From: a virus
IMG/VR virus record: IMGVR_UViG_3300017917_002963
Coordinates: 1 to 57,880 of that record
Strand: one strand, 5' to 3'
DNA: 57,880 nt
Below the pieces are notes generated by a model. That model did not search any database and was not told the DNA's origin. It saw only the letters and a program-made list of their open reading frames with translations. Positions 9,344-17,335 of this stretch are shown piece by piece. Numbering within the stretch: position 1 is the first letter of the stretch; each line of letters begins with the position of its first letter. The position numbers were made by a program, and so were the translations under genes.

Positions 9344-9820
9344 ATGCTGCTACAAGAACTTTTTGACCCTGCCGTTGCGTTTGATATCGATTGGGACTGG
9401 TCAGATCTCCAAAGTGGCGATGTGTATGCCAGTGCTTATGATCGCCAGGGCCGCAACATCGACTTCAGTTTCATCAGCACCAACCCCGGCGCTTGGGATA
9501 TTGAATTTGTGCGCGGCGGCAGCCATGCCATCACAGGTCGAGGCGATGCCGAGCGAGTGTTTGCCACTGTGCTGCAGGCTGTGCAACAGTTTGTTCAGCG
9601 GGTGCGGCCACAAGTGGTGTTGTTTTCGGGCAAAGAAACCAGCCGTGCTCGACTGTATCGTGCCTTGGTAAATAGATATGCCAACCAGTGGGGATATCAG
9701 TTGTATCCCTTGACCATGGAACGCGCCAAAGAGGTGTTTGGCGACGACCCGTTGAACCATCGTCGTGTGCATGACAGTGAGAGCGGTCATCTGTTGGTGC
9801 TGAAAAGAAAGTACGCATGA
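9344..9820 (+). CDS. putative injected protein with domain shared by the 11593 protein (158 aa)
   Basis: Begins MLLQELFDPA, closely resembling the T4 Alt leader (MELITELFDE as I recall it). The body (ERVFATVLQAVQQFV ... PQVVLFSGKETSRARLYRALVNRY) is clearly paralogous to residues 40-110 of the 11593-12987 protein (FRVFATVAAIIRDWV ... PSVLTFSADK). No catalytic motif is recognised. A TAAATA box (9335-9340) precedes it and its stop overlaps the next ATG. Confidence 0.75.
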   Translation: MLLQELFDPAVAFDIDWDWSDLQSGDVYASAYDRQGRNIDFSFISTNPGAWDIEFVRGGSHAITGRGDAERVFATVLQAVQQFVQRVRPQVVLFSGKETSRARLYRALVNRYANQWGYQLYPLTMERAKEVFGDDPLNHRRVHDSESGHLLVLKRKYA

Positions 9821-10038
9821 GAGCCGCAGAATTTACAACTGGCATCCCGTTTGATTTGAAGGAATCAGTTGCGCCGGGGTTTGACGTTTTCAAGGCGTCG
9901 GTCCGCGCCAAAACCCCCACGGGCACAGTCTCAACCGAAGTTGCTATTTTTGCAAAGAGTGCACAAATGGCCAAACAACTGTTGCAAGCTCAATTCGGCA
10001 GCGATGCAGTAATTTCAACTGTGACCAAGATATCATGA
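9817..10038 (+). CDS. small putative injected protein (73 aa)
   Basis: Starts MRAAEFTTG, the leader type shared by its neighbours. It is followed by a small alpha/beta domain (FDVFKASVRAKTPTGTV, then MAKQLLQAQFG). It overlaps both neighbours by 4 bases, so it sits in a translationally coupled run. Function unknown. Confidence 0.7.
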   Translation: MRAAEFTTGIPFDLKESVAPGFDVFKASVRAKTPTGTVSTEVAIFAKSAQMAKQLLQAQFGSDAVISTVTKIS

Positions 10039-10931
10039 GAGCCACTGAGTTTGTCACTGAAGCAGCCACAGACATTGTGTATCACTACACCAGCACACAC
10101 AATGCCGCACGTATCATGAAAGACGGCGTGTTCAAGCTGGCAGCAACCGGCGGCGATGATTACGAAGCACGGTATGCACCACCAGGGTATCCATTCTTCC
10201 TCAGCACCACCCGCAGCAAAGTTGGAGACTATCATCGCTATTTGGGTTCCAGCGGGGTTATGTTTGTGTTAGACGGCCGCTGGCTATCGGCGCGTTATCT
10301 TGTGAAACCCATAGACTTCTGGGATCGCAGTTGGCAGCATACCCCTGATCGCACTAGAGAAGCCGAGGACCGTGTGTTCAGTCGAGAACCAGACATGCCC
10401 ATTGACGGCGTCACTGCCGTGCATGTACTACTGACAGAACCCGGTCAACCACGCGGGCCGCTGTCGCGTCAGATTCTAATTGCTGCGAAAACCCGAGGTA
10501 TTCCTGCGTACTTGTACAACAACGAAGCGGCATTCCGCACACAAAATATATCAAAGTCTGTGCCGATTGCTCAAGCTGGAGAGTTACTAAAAGGGCAAGA
10601 AGTCACGCCCAGTTTTCGTCGTCCCACTCGTGGACTCGCCGCACGTCGTGGCGGCGAAGCTTGGGGCAAGAGCAGCATATATGACTGGATTGAATTGATC
10701 AAAAAGCAACCTGGTCAAGCACTGAGCAAGTCAGCAGACAAATTGCGTTACAATATTGCCTACTACGGTGATCACTCAGACATGCTCAGAAGTGACCTGT
10801 TCAATGCCAGAAAGCCCAGCAGTGGCGGCGAATATGATCTAGCCAATAGACTGCAAGCATACATGCAGAAAAATAAGTTGACTGTCAATACACTAACGGA
10901 CCGTCTCAAAGAAAAGTGGAAACGATCATGA
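10035..10931 (+). CDS. ADP-ribosyltransferase-like protein with targeting leader (298 aa)
   Basis: Leader MRATEFVTEA is followed at residue about 15 by IVYHYTSTHNAARIMKDGVFKL. This is the Y-H-x-T ... I-L/M-x-D-G pattern of the ADP-ribosyltransferase / RNA 2'-phosphotransferase fold. FFLSTTRSKVG about 35 residues later fits the next core strand (STS-like). T4 packages Alt, an ADP-ribosyltransferase that modifies host RNA polymerase on injection, so this combination is functionally suggestive. The catalytic Glu is not certain from sequence alone. Coupled to both neighbours. Confidence 0.65.
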   Translation: MRATEFVTEAATDIVYHYTSTHNAARIMKDGVFKLAATGGDDYEARYAPPGYPFFLSTTRSKVGDYHRYLGSSGVMFVLDGRWLSARYLVKPIDFWDRSWQHTPDRTREAEDRVFSREPDMPIDGVTAVHVLLTEPGQPRGPLSRQILIAAKTRGIPAYLYNNEAAFRTQNISKSVPIAQAGELLKGQEVTPSFRRPTRGLAARRGGEAWGKSSIYDWIELIKKQPGQALSKSADKLRYNIAYYGDHSDMLRSDLFNARKPSSGGEYDLANRLQAYMQKNKLTVNTLTDRLKEKWKRS

Positions 10932-11593
10932 GAGCTACTGATTTTGTAATCGAAGCAGATTTTGATCCAGGAATCCGAGACGAACTCAAACGACAAGGAT
11001 ACCGATTCCTCGGTAGTGGAGTAGATCAACAGGCCTACTTGGCGCCTGACGGCACTGTGATGAAGATTTTTGGCACCAGCCTGCGCCGTCAAGGCAGCAC
11101 GAAACTCACTCGTGCTCAAAAGGCATTCAAGCTGTTTGCTGATTATTGCCGTGCCAATTCAGGCAACCCATTCCTGCCCGAGTTCAGTGATTGGAACATG
11201 TTTCACTATGATGACCGTCCGTACCTGCAGATCAAATCTGAACGCCTGTTTGAGTTCCCTGGTAACCTCAAAGTCTGGGCACGCATTCTCGAGGATATCG
11301 CCGTATACGCACGTCGGGGCAATACCAATGCAAGAAAACAAGATTGGCTGCAGCAGAAGTTGATTAACCCCGACACTTGGATTGATATACATCGGGTCGA
11401 CAGTGTGTCTTCCTTGTTGGTGCACCTGGGCGAAAATGGGTTCAATCAGTTGTGGGACACCATTTATCAACTGGCGCAACTGGCCGAGCAGAACGGAATA
11501 ATGCTGGACCTGCATGACGGCAACTTCATGCTGGGCAGTGATGGCCACATTGTGATCAGTGATCCGTTTTTCACTGGATATGGAAGCAGGTGA
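10928..11593 (+). CDS. protein-kinase-like protein with targeting leader (221 aa)
   Basis: I chose ATG 10928, overlapping the upstream stop, over 10916, because it exposes the shared leader MRATDFVIEAD. FLGSGVDQQAYLA resembles a glycine-rich loop and VMKIFG holds a candidate ATP-binding Lys. Near the C-terminus, MLDLHDGNFMLG, then IVISDPF match the catalytic loop (HxDxxxxN-like) and the DFG-equivalent of eukaryotic-like and aminoglycoside-phosphotransferase-like kinases. At 221 residues it is a minimal kinase. It could phosphorylate host proteins early in infection; that role is inferred. Confidence 0.7.
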   Translation: MRATDFVIEADFDPGIRDELKRQGYRFLGSGVDQQAYLAPDGTVMKIFGTSLRRQGSTKLTRAQKAFKLFADYCRANSGNPFLPEFSDWNMFHYDDRPYLQIKSERLFEFPGNLKVWARILEDIAVYARRGNTNARKQDWLQQKLINPDTWIDIHRVDSVSSLLVHLGENGFNQLWDTIYQLAQLAEQNGIMLDLHDGNFMLGSDGHIVISDPFFTGYGSR

Positions 11594-12987
11594 TGAGAGC
11601 TACTGAGTTTGTTGCAGAAAGCCTTGATCGTGCCTATGAATGGGAACCACGCCTGGACGGTGGCATGTTTCGTGCGGCCGATGGCGAAATTGTTCGGGTT
11701 CAGTTTGATGTCATGGGTGTGGCTCGTCACGATGTGTGGGCAGTGAGCTTCAACCGCGGTGTCAACTATGACCTTACCGGCACAGGCGATGAATTCAGAG
11801 TGTTTGCCACTGTGGCAGCAATCATTCGTGACTGGGTTCGGCGCAATCGGCCCAGTGTGTTGACGTTTTCGGCTGACAAAAGTGATGGCAATCGAGTGCG
11901 GTTGTATCAACGCCTGATCAATCGATTGATTCAGAACTCAGGTTACGTGGATGTGAGTCGCAATGCAGATGTCATCACCGACAGCGGTGCCAGGTTTGCC
12001 ACCCAGACCATTCTATACAAACTAAACACCCCCGACCATTCGGTGTTTGCCCTGGCCAGACAGGACCTGGTGGCAGATCCGGAACCAGTGCAGGAATCCT
12101 GGGGACCAGAACGGTATCCCATTCCCTTGCCCATTGGTGACTATCTCAGTCACGAACAGCATGAGTTTGCGCCACCTGGTGATTATCGGGACGTGAGCAT
12201 TTTGCATCGTGAAGTGGGTCAAATGATCAACCAAGGTGTGCAACCCCACACAGTGCCAGTAGACCCCCGACAACTGTTGGCCACACAAGATTGGCTCAGC
12301 AACGAGGGTGGTGGCGAGCCCTTGTTCCCTGAATATGCAGATCGTCCAGTTGTGTATGAAAAGCAAGGCAAAGCGTATATACTTGATGGACATCATAGAA
12401 CAACCCGTGCACAGCGGTTGAACCGCCCTATCTCGGTATACTTGTTCACAGATGAAACTGATGATGAATACGATGATGAGGAATCCGTAAACGAAGATGC
12501 ATATGATGTGTTGCACTCACACCAGTGTGGCCCTTTCGATGGCGGTTGTGTCATGGTAGCACAAGCCTTGCAGCAGATTCACGGTGGTGACATTGTGGTG
12601 CTGGTAGATTCAAATGACCAAGCGCAGCATGCCGCTGTGGCAGTTGACGGTCAGCTGATGGACTACAGTGGCGCGGCACCGATCAGGCAGTTTGTTGATC
12701 GGTTCCAGCGCAATGAGCGTGTGAAGATCTCAGGTGTGCGGCCCATTCGGCCACAAGATCTACCTGAGGCGCCACGTGACCGCAACACTGTGACACAACT
12801 GGTGCAGGTGTTGGGCGAGAACTTTGCCGACGGTCGCAAGCCCGGACGCCGGGGTCTGGCCAAGCGCATGGGTGTGGATTGCAAACAGAGTGTGAGCAAA
12901 TTGAGAAGCATTGCCAAGAAATCATCAGGCGAGCGGCAGCGAATGGCCAATTGGTGTGCCAACATGAAGTCAGGAAAACGCAAATGA
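11593..12987 (+). CDS. multidomain putative injected protein with ParB-like domain (464 aa)
   Basis: ATG 11593 overlaps the kinase stop (TGATG). Leader MRATEFVAESL. Residues about 15-135 are paralogous to the 9344 protein. VQESWGPERYP and VNEDAYD may be processing sites. The centre (VPVDPRQLLATQ ... KAYILDGHHRTTRAQRLN) matches a ParB/sulfiredoxin-like domain with the GHHR motif, which binds nucleotides and acts as a nuclease or CTPase in relatives. A segment with HQCGPFDGGC then HAAVAVDG could be a papain-like fold, uncertain. The C-terminus (KRMGVDCKQSV ... NWCANMKSGKRK) is a short basic Cys motif. Confidence 0.7.
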   Translation: MRATEFVAESLDRAYEWEPRLDGGMFRAADGEIVRVQFDVMGVARHDVWAVSFNRGVNYDLTGTGDEFRVFATVAAIIRDWVRRNRPSVLTFSADKSDGNRVRLYQRLINRLIQNSGYVDVSRNADVITDSGARFATQTILYKLNTPDHSVFALARQDLVADPEPVQESWGPERYPIPLPIGDYLSHEQHEFAPPGDYRDVSILHREVGQMINQGVQPHTVPVDPRQLLATQDWLSNEGGGEPLFPEYADRPVVYEKQGKAYILDGHHRTTRAQRLNRPISVYLFTDETDDEYDDEESVNEDAYDVLHSHQCGPFDGGCVMVAQALQQIHGGDIVVLVDSNDQAQHAAVAVDGQLMDYSGAAPIRQFVDRFQRNERVKISGVRPIRPQDLPEAPRDRNTVTQLVQVLGENFADGRKPGRRGLAKRMGVDCKQSVSKLRSIAKKSSGERQRMANWCANMKSGKRK

Positions 12988-13391
12988 GAGACCTAATCAA
13001 CCTACTGGAAGCCGTGGAAAAGGGCTGCCCGCCTGCCACACAAAGCATTGACCTCAACCTAAAAAATCGTCAAAAAGCCATCGACGAGTATCATTATGGT
13101 CCACTCAACCCCAACGAACCCAATGATGAATACTGGCAGGTGTTGGCTGACAAATGGAACACTGGCGTCGAAGAAGCAAAGTCTACTAGATGCGGAAATT
13201 GTGCAGCATTTGATATTACAAAGAAAACACTTGAATGCATCGACAAGGGAATTGGTACACAAGACGACTTTGATATAATAGAAGCTGGAAAATTGGGATT
13301 TTGCAGATTTTTAAAATTTAAATGCAATGCATTACGAACCTGTTCGGCTTGGGTAGAGGGCGGACCCATAACTGATAAAAAAGCTGACTGA
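12984..13391 (+). CDS. Cys-rich putative injected protein (135 aa)
   Basis: ATG 12984 overlaps the upstream stop. Leader-like start MRDLINLLEAVEKG. The second half has four or more conserved-looking cysteines (CGNCAAFD, LECIDKG, LGFCRFLKFKC, RTCSAWV) and is probably metal-binding. I recall similar C-rich domains in marine phage virion proteins but cannot name a family. The gene becomes AT-rich toward its 3' end, next to the homing endonuclease insertion. Confidence 0.7.
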   Translation: MRDLINLLEAVEKGCPPATQSIDLNLKNRQKAIDEYHYGPLNPNEPNDEYWQVLADKWNTGVEEAKSTRCGNCAAFDITKKTLECIDKGIGTQDDFDIIEAGKLGFCRFLKFKCNALRTCSAWVEGGPITDKKAD

Positions 13392-13425
13392 ACCCATGCA
13401 TCGCATGTGCGGCATAAATAACTGC

Positions 13426-14091
13426 ATGTTAATATATCGAGCAGTTAACACTATCAACGGAAAATCCTACGTAGGTAAAACTGAAAAAACACTCAACGAG
13501 AGAAAATTTAGTCATCTCAACGAAGCCAAAAGAGATAAAGGCTTTGCCTTTCATGCAGCCATTAGAAAATACGGTGAAGAAAGTTTTGCATGGGAAGTAA
13601 TTGACGATACTATCTCAGACGTAATGCTGTTAAATCAAAAAGAAGAATATTACATTGCACTTTACGAGTCCTTTGGTCCAAAAGGATATAATATGACCAA
13701 GGGTGGTGAAGGACAAAACGGGTGGGTCCCATCTGCAGAAACAAGAACTGTCTGGAGTCAACAACGTAAGGGAAAAACTCCGTGGAACAAAGGTAATACA
13801 TTTTCAAAATATAAGCCTATGCTGGAAGAAGAAAAATCACAAAGAAAAGAAGTTGCTAATCAAAAACGAAGTGAGGCGTTGAAAGGCCGAAAAACTTGGA
13901 ATTCAGGATTAAAAAATGCATACGCTTTAACCAAGTACAAAGTCACATACAAAGATGGAGTTGAAAAAATCGGAACTAGGCTAGAGTTAAGATTGCCTAG
14001 GCAGACTATTAGTACCATGTTTCGAGATAAGTGCGGTAGTCGTAAATACAATATTATGAAAATAGAAAGAATATGCGAGCACAAGATCTAA
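13426..14091 (+). CDS. GIY-YIG homing endonuclease
   Basis: MLIYRAVNTINGKSYVGKTEK is a GIY-YIG core (IYRAVN ... YVGKT). A catalytic-type Arg/His stretch (LNERKFSHL) and Glu follow, then NUMOD-like repeats (TPWNKGN, SEALKGR). I prefer ATG 13426, just after the late-type TAAATA box (13415-13420), over an upstream ATG at 13396. The gene is clearly AT-richer than its neighbours and overlaps the next gene by 19 bases. This is typical of a free-standing mobile endonuclease inserted between coupled genes. Confidence 0.85.
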   Translation: MLIYRAVNTINGKSYVGKTEKTLNERKFSHLNEAKRDKGFAFHAAIRKYGEESFAWEVIDDTISDVMLLNQKEEYYIALYESFGPKGYNMTKGGEGQNGWVPSAETRTVWSQQRKGKTPWNKGNTFSKYKPMLEEEKSQRKEVANQKRSEALKGRKTWNSGLKNAYALTKYKVTYKDGVEKIGTRLELRLPRQTISTMFRDKCGSRKYNIMKIERICEHKI

Positions 14092-16082
14092 CACCCGTCA
14101 ACGAAGTCAGCATGACTCCCCGTGATTTTGCACAGGCCCTGGACCAAGCCGGCAGCGCGGGTGTGTTGATTGGGTTTGAGTTTGAAGCCTATGTCAAAGC
14201 TGCAAATCTCGGTGGCGGCCCAGGCGGCGATACTTTGTCTCGTATTGGCCAAGCCAGCAAATCAGAGCAGCAAAGCATAACCGAATATGCTGTTGACAAC
14301 CTGTCTGTGAACAGCAGCAACATAGATGACATTGACCGGGCGCTGCAATACAACCCACGATACCCCAAAATCAAGTATGCTGACGCCTGGCGGGTGACCC
14401 AGCGTGACCTGATTGACCGTGTCAAGCGAATGTATGAGCAGTTGCACAGCGATCATCAAAAACATCTAAAAAAACAGATCATGCAACAGCTGGCGCGGAC
14501 TGACACTGGCAAGCAAACCGAGGCGAGATTCGCGGCAGCTGTGGCCAATGATCTAGGACACTGGGGCTTGAGCAATCTAATCAAAAAATTCGACACTAGA
14601 GATACAGACAGCCGCACAATACAGTTTTTGAACAACGTATGCTACTATGTGTTGTCTAACCAAGTGCGCCAAAACAACACCATAACTGACTGGCCGCTTG
14701 CATTCAGCATTTTCCCAGAGCTGGAGCAACATGTAGCTGATTATTTTGACGAAGCTGATGACTACTATGTCAGTTACCGTGTCACTGCCCAGGCGCTGAA
14801 GCCCATACTGAGTCAAGCTGTGGGGCGCCCAGTGCATGTGTTTGACACGTATCATGCCCGCAAGAAAAACGCCACTGACTGGTATATCGAGCCCGATGGC
14901 AGTGTCGATGAACCAGAGCCAGGCGAACAAGGTTTGGAAATTGTGACTCCGCCATTGGATGTGCCTGCGGCCATGCAAGCCCTGCAGACATTCTACAGCC
15001 TAGCTGAAAAATACCAGTTTAGAACCACCGGTGCCAAGGGCGCCACTGGACTGCACATCAACATGAGCATCCCCGACAAGGTAGATCCCATGAAGCTGGC
15101 ACTGTTCCTAGGCGACCAACATGTGCTCCAAAGTTTTGGACGTGAAAACAACGATTATGCAAGAAGCGTGCTGGCCCAACTGCGAGACTGGGACTACGCT
15201 GATGACGCCAGCTGGAGGCCTGTGGTAAAGGCAACACGCGAAAAACAAAAAGGCGGCCGAGCCTTGGTCAGCCAAGAGTTTCGCATGAAAGCCCTAAAAG
15301 ACATTGCAGCAGATGTCATGGATTACCACACTGTGAGTATCAGTGGCGAAAACAAAAAGTATTTCAGTTTCCGTCATGCAGGCGGTGACTATCTAGCTGA
15401 CATGGGCAAGGTCATCAACACAGTGGGTCGCTTTGCTCGAGCCCTGTTGATTGCCAGTGACCCCAACGCTTATCGTCGGGAGTATATGACCAAGCTGAGT
15501 CAGTTGGTCGGACCAACTGCATTTGCTCCTCAACTGCCAGACAACGACCAAGCGGCCACCAAACAACTGCTATTACAGTTGGTTCAATCAGTGCGCAGCC
15601 AGGGATGGCCACTCAAACACTATTGGGTGGTAGGCCAGGGACCAGGTCCCGAGGCTGTGGCTCGAGAGTTACGTCAGTGGCAAACACATACAAAGTGGAA
15701 ACAATTGAACGCTCAGCAAATGACCCAGATTCTACAGTCCGCTGCAGCATCCAACCCCAGAGCAGGCGAATTTCTAGACAATATACGCCAAGACCCCACT
15801 AACTACAGCGCCTATTTTGTAGGCACTGCCACGCAACTGGCGGACCTGTCGCGCATCAAACCTGACACACTCAGATACGAGCTGAGGAGATTGTTGGATG
15901 ACTTCAAGCCATCCAACGACGTTACAAGGGCATCCACACGCGGGCGCACCCACTGGATAGGATCTACTAGACAGATGGTGCCAGCATCTGATCCCAGGGT
16001 AACAGCCCTACTGAGTCAACTGTTGACATTGTTCAAACAGTATACAGCATGGTCAGCCAAACAGCAGCGGGGCAGAAGATGA
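14073..16082 (+). CDS. amidoligase-family enzyme with targeting-like N-terminus (669 aa)
   Basis: Starts MRAQDLTPVNEVSM, a leader variant. VLIGFEFEAYV (about residue 30) opens the amidoligase domain. DWYIEPDGSVDEPEPGEQGLEIVTPP and TGLHINMSIPDK, then a FRHAGGDYL segment complete the glutamine-synthetase-like metal/ATP core. The same set occurs in the 5269-9336 protein. Family members form amide bonds with an amino-acid amine. The next gene is gamma-glutamylcyclotransferase-like, so the pair may make and remove a gamma-glutamyl-type link (inference). No other domain recognised; a basic C-terminus ends the protein. Confidence 0.75.
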   Translation: MRAQDLTPVNEVSMTPRDFAQALDQAGSAGVLIGFEFEAYVKAANLGGGPGGDTLSRIGQASKSEQQSITEYAVDNLSVNSSNIDDIDRALQYNPRYPKIKYADAWRVTQRDLIDRVKRMYEQLHSDHQKHLKKQIMQQLARTDTGKQTEARFAAAVANDLGHWGLSNLIKKFDTRDTDSRTIQFLNNVCYYVLSNQVRQNNTITDWPLAFSIFPELEQHVADYFDEADDYYVSYRVTAQALKPILSQAVGRPVHVFDTYHARKKNATDWYIEPDGSVDEPEPGEQGLEIVTPPLDVPAAMQALQTFYSLAEKYQFRTTGAKGATGLHINMSIPDKVDPMKLALFLGDQHVLQSFGRENNDYARSVLAQLRDWDYADDASWRPVVKATREKQKGGRALVSQEFRMKALKDIAADVMDYHTVSISGENKKYFSFRHAGGDYLADMGKVINTVGRFARALLIASDPNAYRREYMTKLSQLVGPTAFAPQLPDNDQAATKQLLLQLVQSVRSQGWPLKHYWVVGQGPGPEAVARELRQWQTHTKWKQLNAQQMTQILQSAAASNPRAGEFLDNIRQDPTNYSAYFVGTATQLADLSRIKPDTLRYELRRLLDDFKPSNDVTRASTRGRTHWIGSTRQMVPASDPRVTALLSQLLTLFKQYTAWSAKQQRGRR

Positions 16083-16525
16083 ACCTTGTGGATCTACTGG
16101 AGGGCGGCGCTGTTCCACGCTACTACTTTGCCTATGGCATGCTGACCGACCCTGAGGTCATGGGCGACACGCCCCTGGTGGGCGCTGCGGTGCTGCGCAA
16201 CTGGCAATTTGAATTCCTGCAGTATGCCAATGTGATTCCACAAGCAGGCGGCGAGGTTTGGGGCAGTCTCTGGCAGGTCGACGACAAAATCATGAACGAA
16301 CTGGATCAAGTGGAAGGCTATCCCAATTTCTATGATAGGAAAACAGTTCCAGTCAGCTGCAACGGCAAGAGATATGTTGCAGAAGTATACACCATGACTC
16401 CTGAAAGTCGTGAGTGGTTGGAGGGCACACACCCCAGTCGGAAATATGTGCAACGGTTGGTCAATGGTTATCGTCACGCTGGATTACCAATGACTCAAAT
16501 TCACACAGCGTTGGAAGTTTTGTAA
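16079..16525 (+). CDS. gamma-glutamylcyclotransferase / AIG2-like protein (148 aa)
   Basis: ATG 16079 overlaps the amidoligase stop. MNLVDLLEGG looks like a targeting leader with a processing-type LLEG. RYYFAYGMLTDPEVM is the YGxL substrate-binding loop of the GGCT/AIG2 fold. GEVWGSLWQVDD, then LDQVEGYPNFYDRKTV supply the expected catalytic Glu region (xxEGxPxxY). These enzymes cleave gamma-glutamyl amides with release of 5-oxoproline. Size fits the family. Confidence 0.8.
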   Translation: MNLVDLLEGGAVPRYYFAYGMLTDPEVMGDTPLVGAAVLRNWQFEFLQYANVIPQAGGEVWGSLWQVDDKIMNELDQVEGYPNFYDRKTVPVSCNGKRYVAEVYTMTPESREWLEGTHPSRKYVQRLVNGYRHAGLPMTQIHTALEVL

Positions 16526-17011
16526 TTTCTTTTTGATCTAACACAGCACAAGGTTGGCGGGCCGATGGTAATACCGCTGATGAACCCGTGGTGATGTCGC
16601 ACGGTAGTCAATTCCTGCCGCTGTGGCAGGGCTTTTGTTCTCTACCCAGACGCTGTCTGGATGCCTTGAAACGGTCCCCCACAGGGGTTTACGTTAGAAC
16701 AATCGTAACAGGTTGAGTGCAGCGCAAGCTGACTTATTGTCTGATACTGTCATAGATCCAATTGACACCGAGGGATCTTTAAAAGTCGTAGCAGGTGGGG
16801 TAAGGTACAGAGCCCAGAACAGTAGACAACCAAATACCTGATGTCACAAGTGTGGCTGAGCAACTCAGCGAATGTCTTGACGCCCAGAATCTGGGTGTCG
16901 TATGGCGTCACAATCTAGCGAAATATCTCTCCTTAACGATTCAAATCAAAGCGAGCTGACAAGCGAAGCTTTGGATTGCGTATGCAATCCCGGTATGGTA
17001 AATAAGTTATC
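16526..17011 (+). ncRNA. 486-base non-coding, highly structured interval (candidate ncRNA)
   Basis: No credible gene occurs here although the flanking genes are packed tightly. Several strong hairpins are visible: TGCC-GCTGT-GGCA near 16618, CCCC-CACA-GGGG near 16676, GCTGAG-CAA-CTCAGC near 16855, ACGCCCAG-AAT-CTGGGTGT near 16880, and GGATTGC-GTAT-GCAATCC near 16973. Composition is not AT-rich. A TAAATA box (16998-17003) near the 3' end serves the next gene. I could not match it to a known RNA class. Confidence 0.5.
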
Positions 17012-17335
17012 ATGTTGCTAAACGAACTCTTTGAACCAAGGTCTAGACCTTGTGCTGTGTGTGATCAAACACCTTGTGTTTGTGATACACCAGTGCACGA
17101 AGACCTTCGCAAGTGGTTTAAGGAAAAATGGGTTCGTTTTGGCCCCGATGGAAAAATTCGTGGATCTTGTGCGCGTGGTAGTGAGCGCGAAGGCAAGCCC
17201 AAATGTTTGCCACAAAAGAAAGCTCATGCCCTGGGCAAGCAAGCCCGTGCTGCGGCTGCAAGACGCAAACGCAGACAAGACCCCAATGCCGATCGCAAAG
17301 GAGCAGCCATCAACGTGGCTACCAAGAAAAAATGA
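17012..17335 (+). CDS. basic putative injected protein with Alt-like leader (107 aa)
   Basis: Leader MLLNELFEPRS, close to the T4 Alt leader as I recall it. Two CxxC-like groups (CAVCDQTPCVC) follow, then EDLRKWFKEKWVRFGPDG and a CARG ... KPKCLP region that may bind zinc, and a very Lys/Arg-rich tail. A small, basic, internal-head-like protein is the best description. Late-type box 8 bases upstream; the stop overlaps the next ATG. Confidence 0.75.
   Translation: MLLNELFEPRSRPCAVCDQTPCVCDTPVHEDLRKWFKEKWVRFGPDGKIRGSCARGSEREGKPKCLPQKKAHALGKQARAAAARRKRRQDPNADRKGAAINVATKKK

Noticed and set aside
16785-16815. rRNA fragment (AAAGTCGTAGCAGG resembles the 16S 3' region)
   Set aside because: The match is only about a dozen bases and surrounding sequence lacks any further rRNA similarity.
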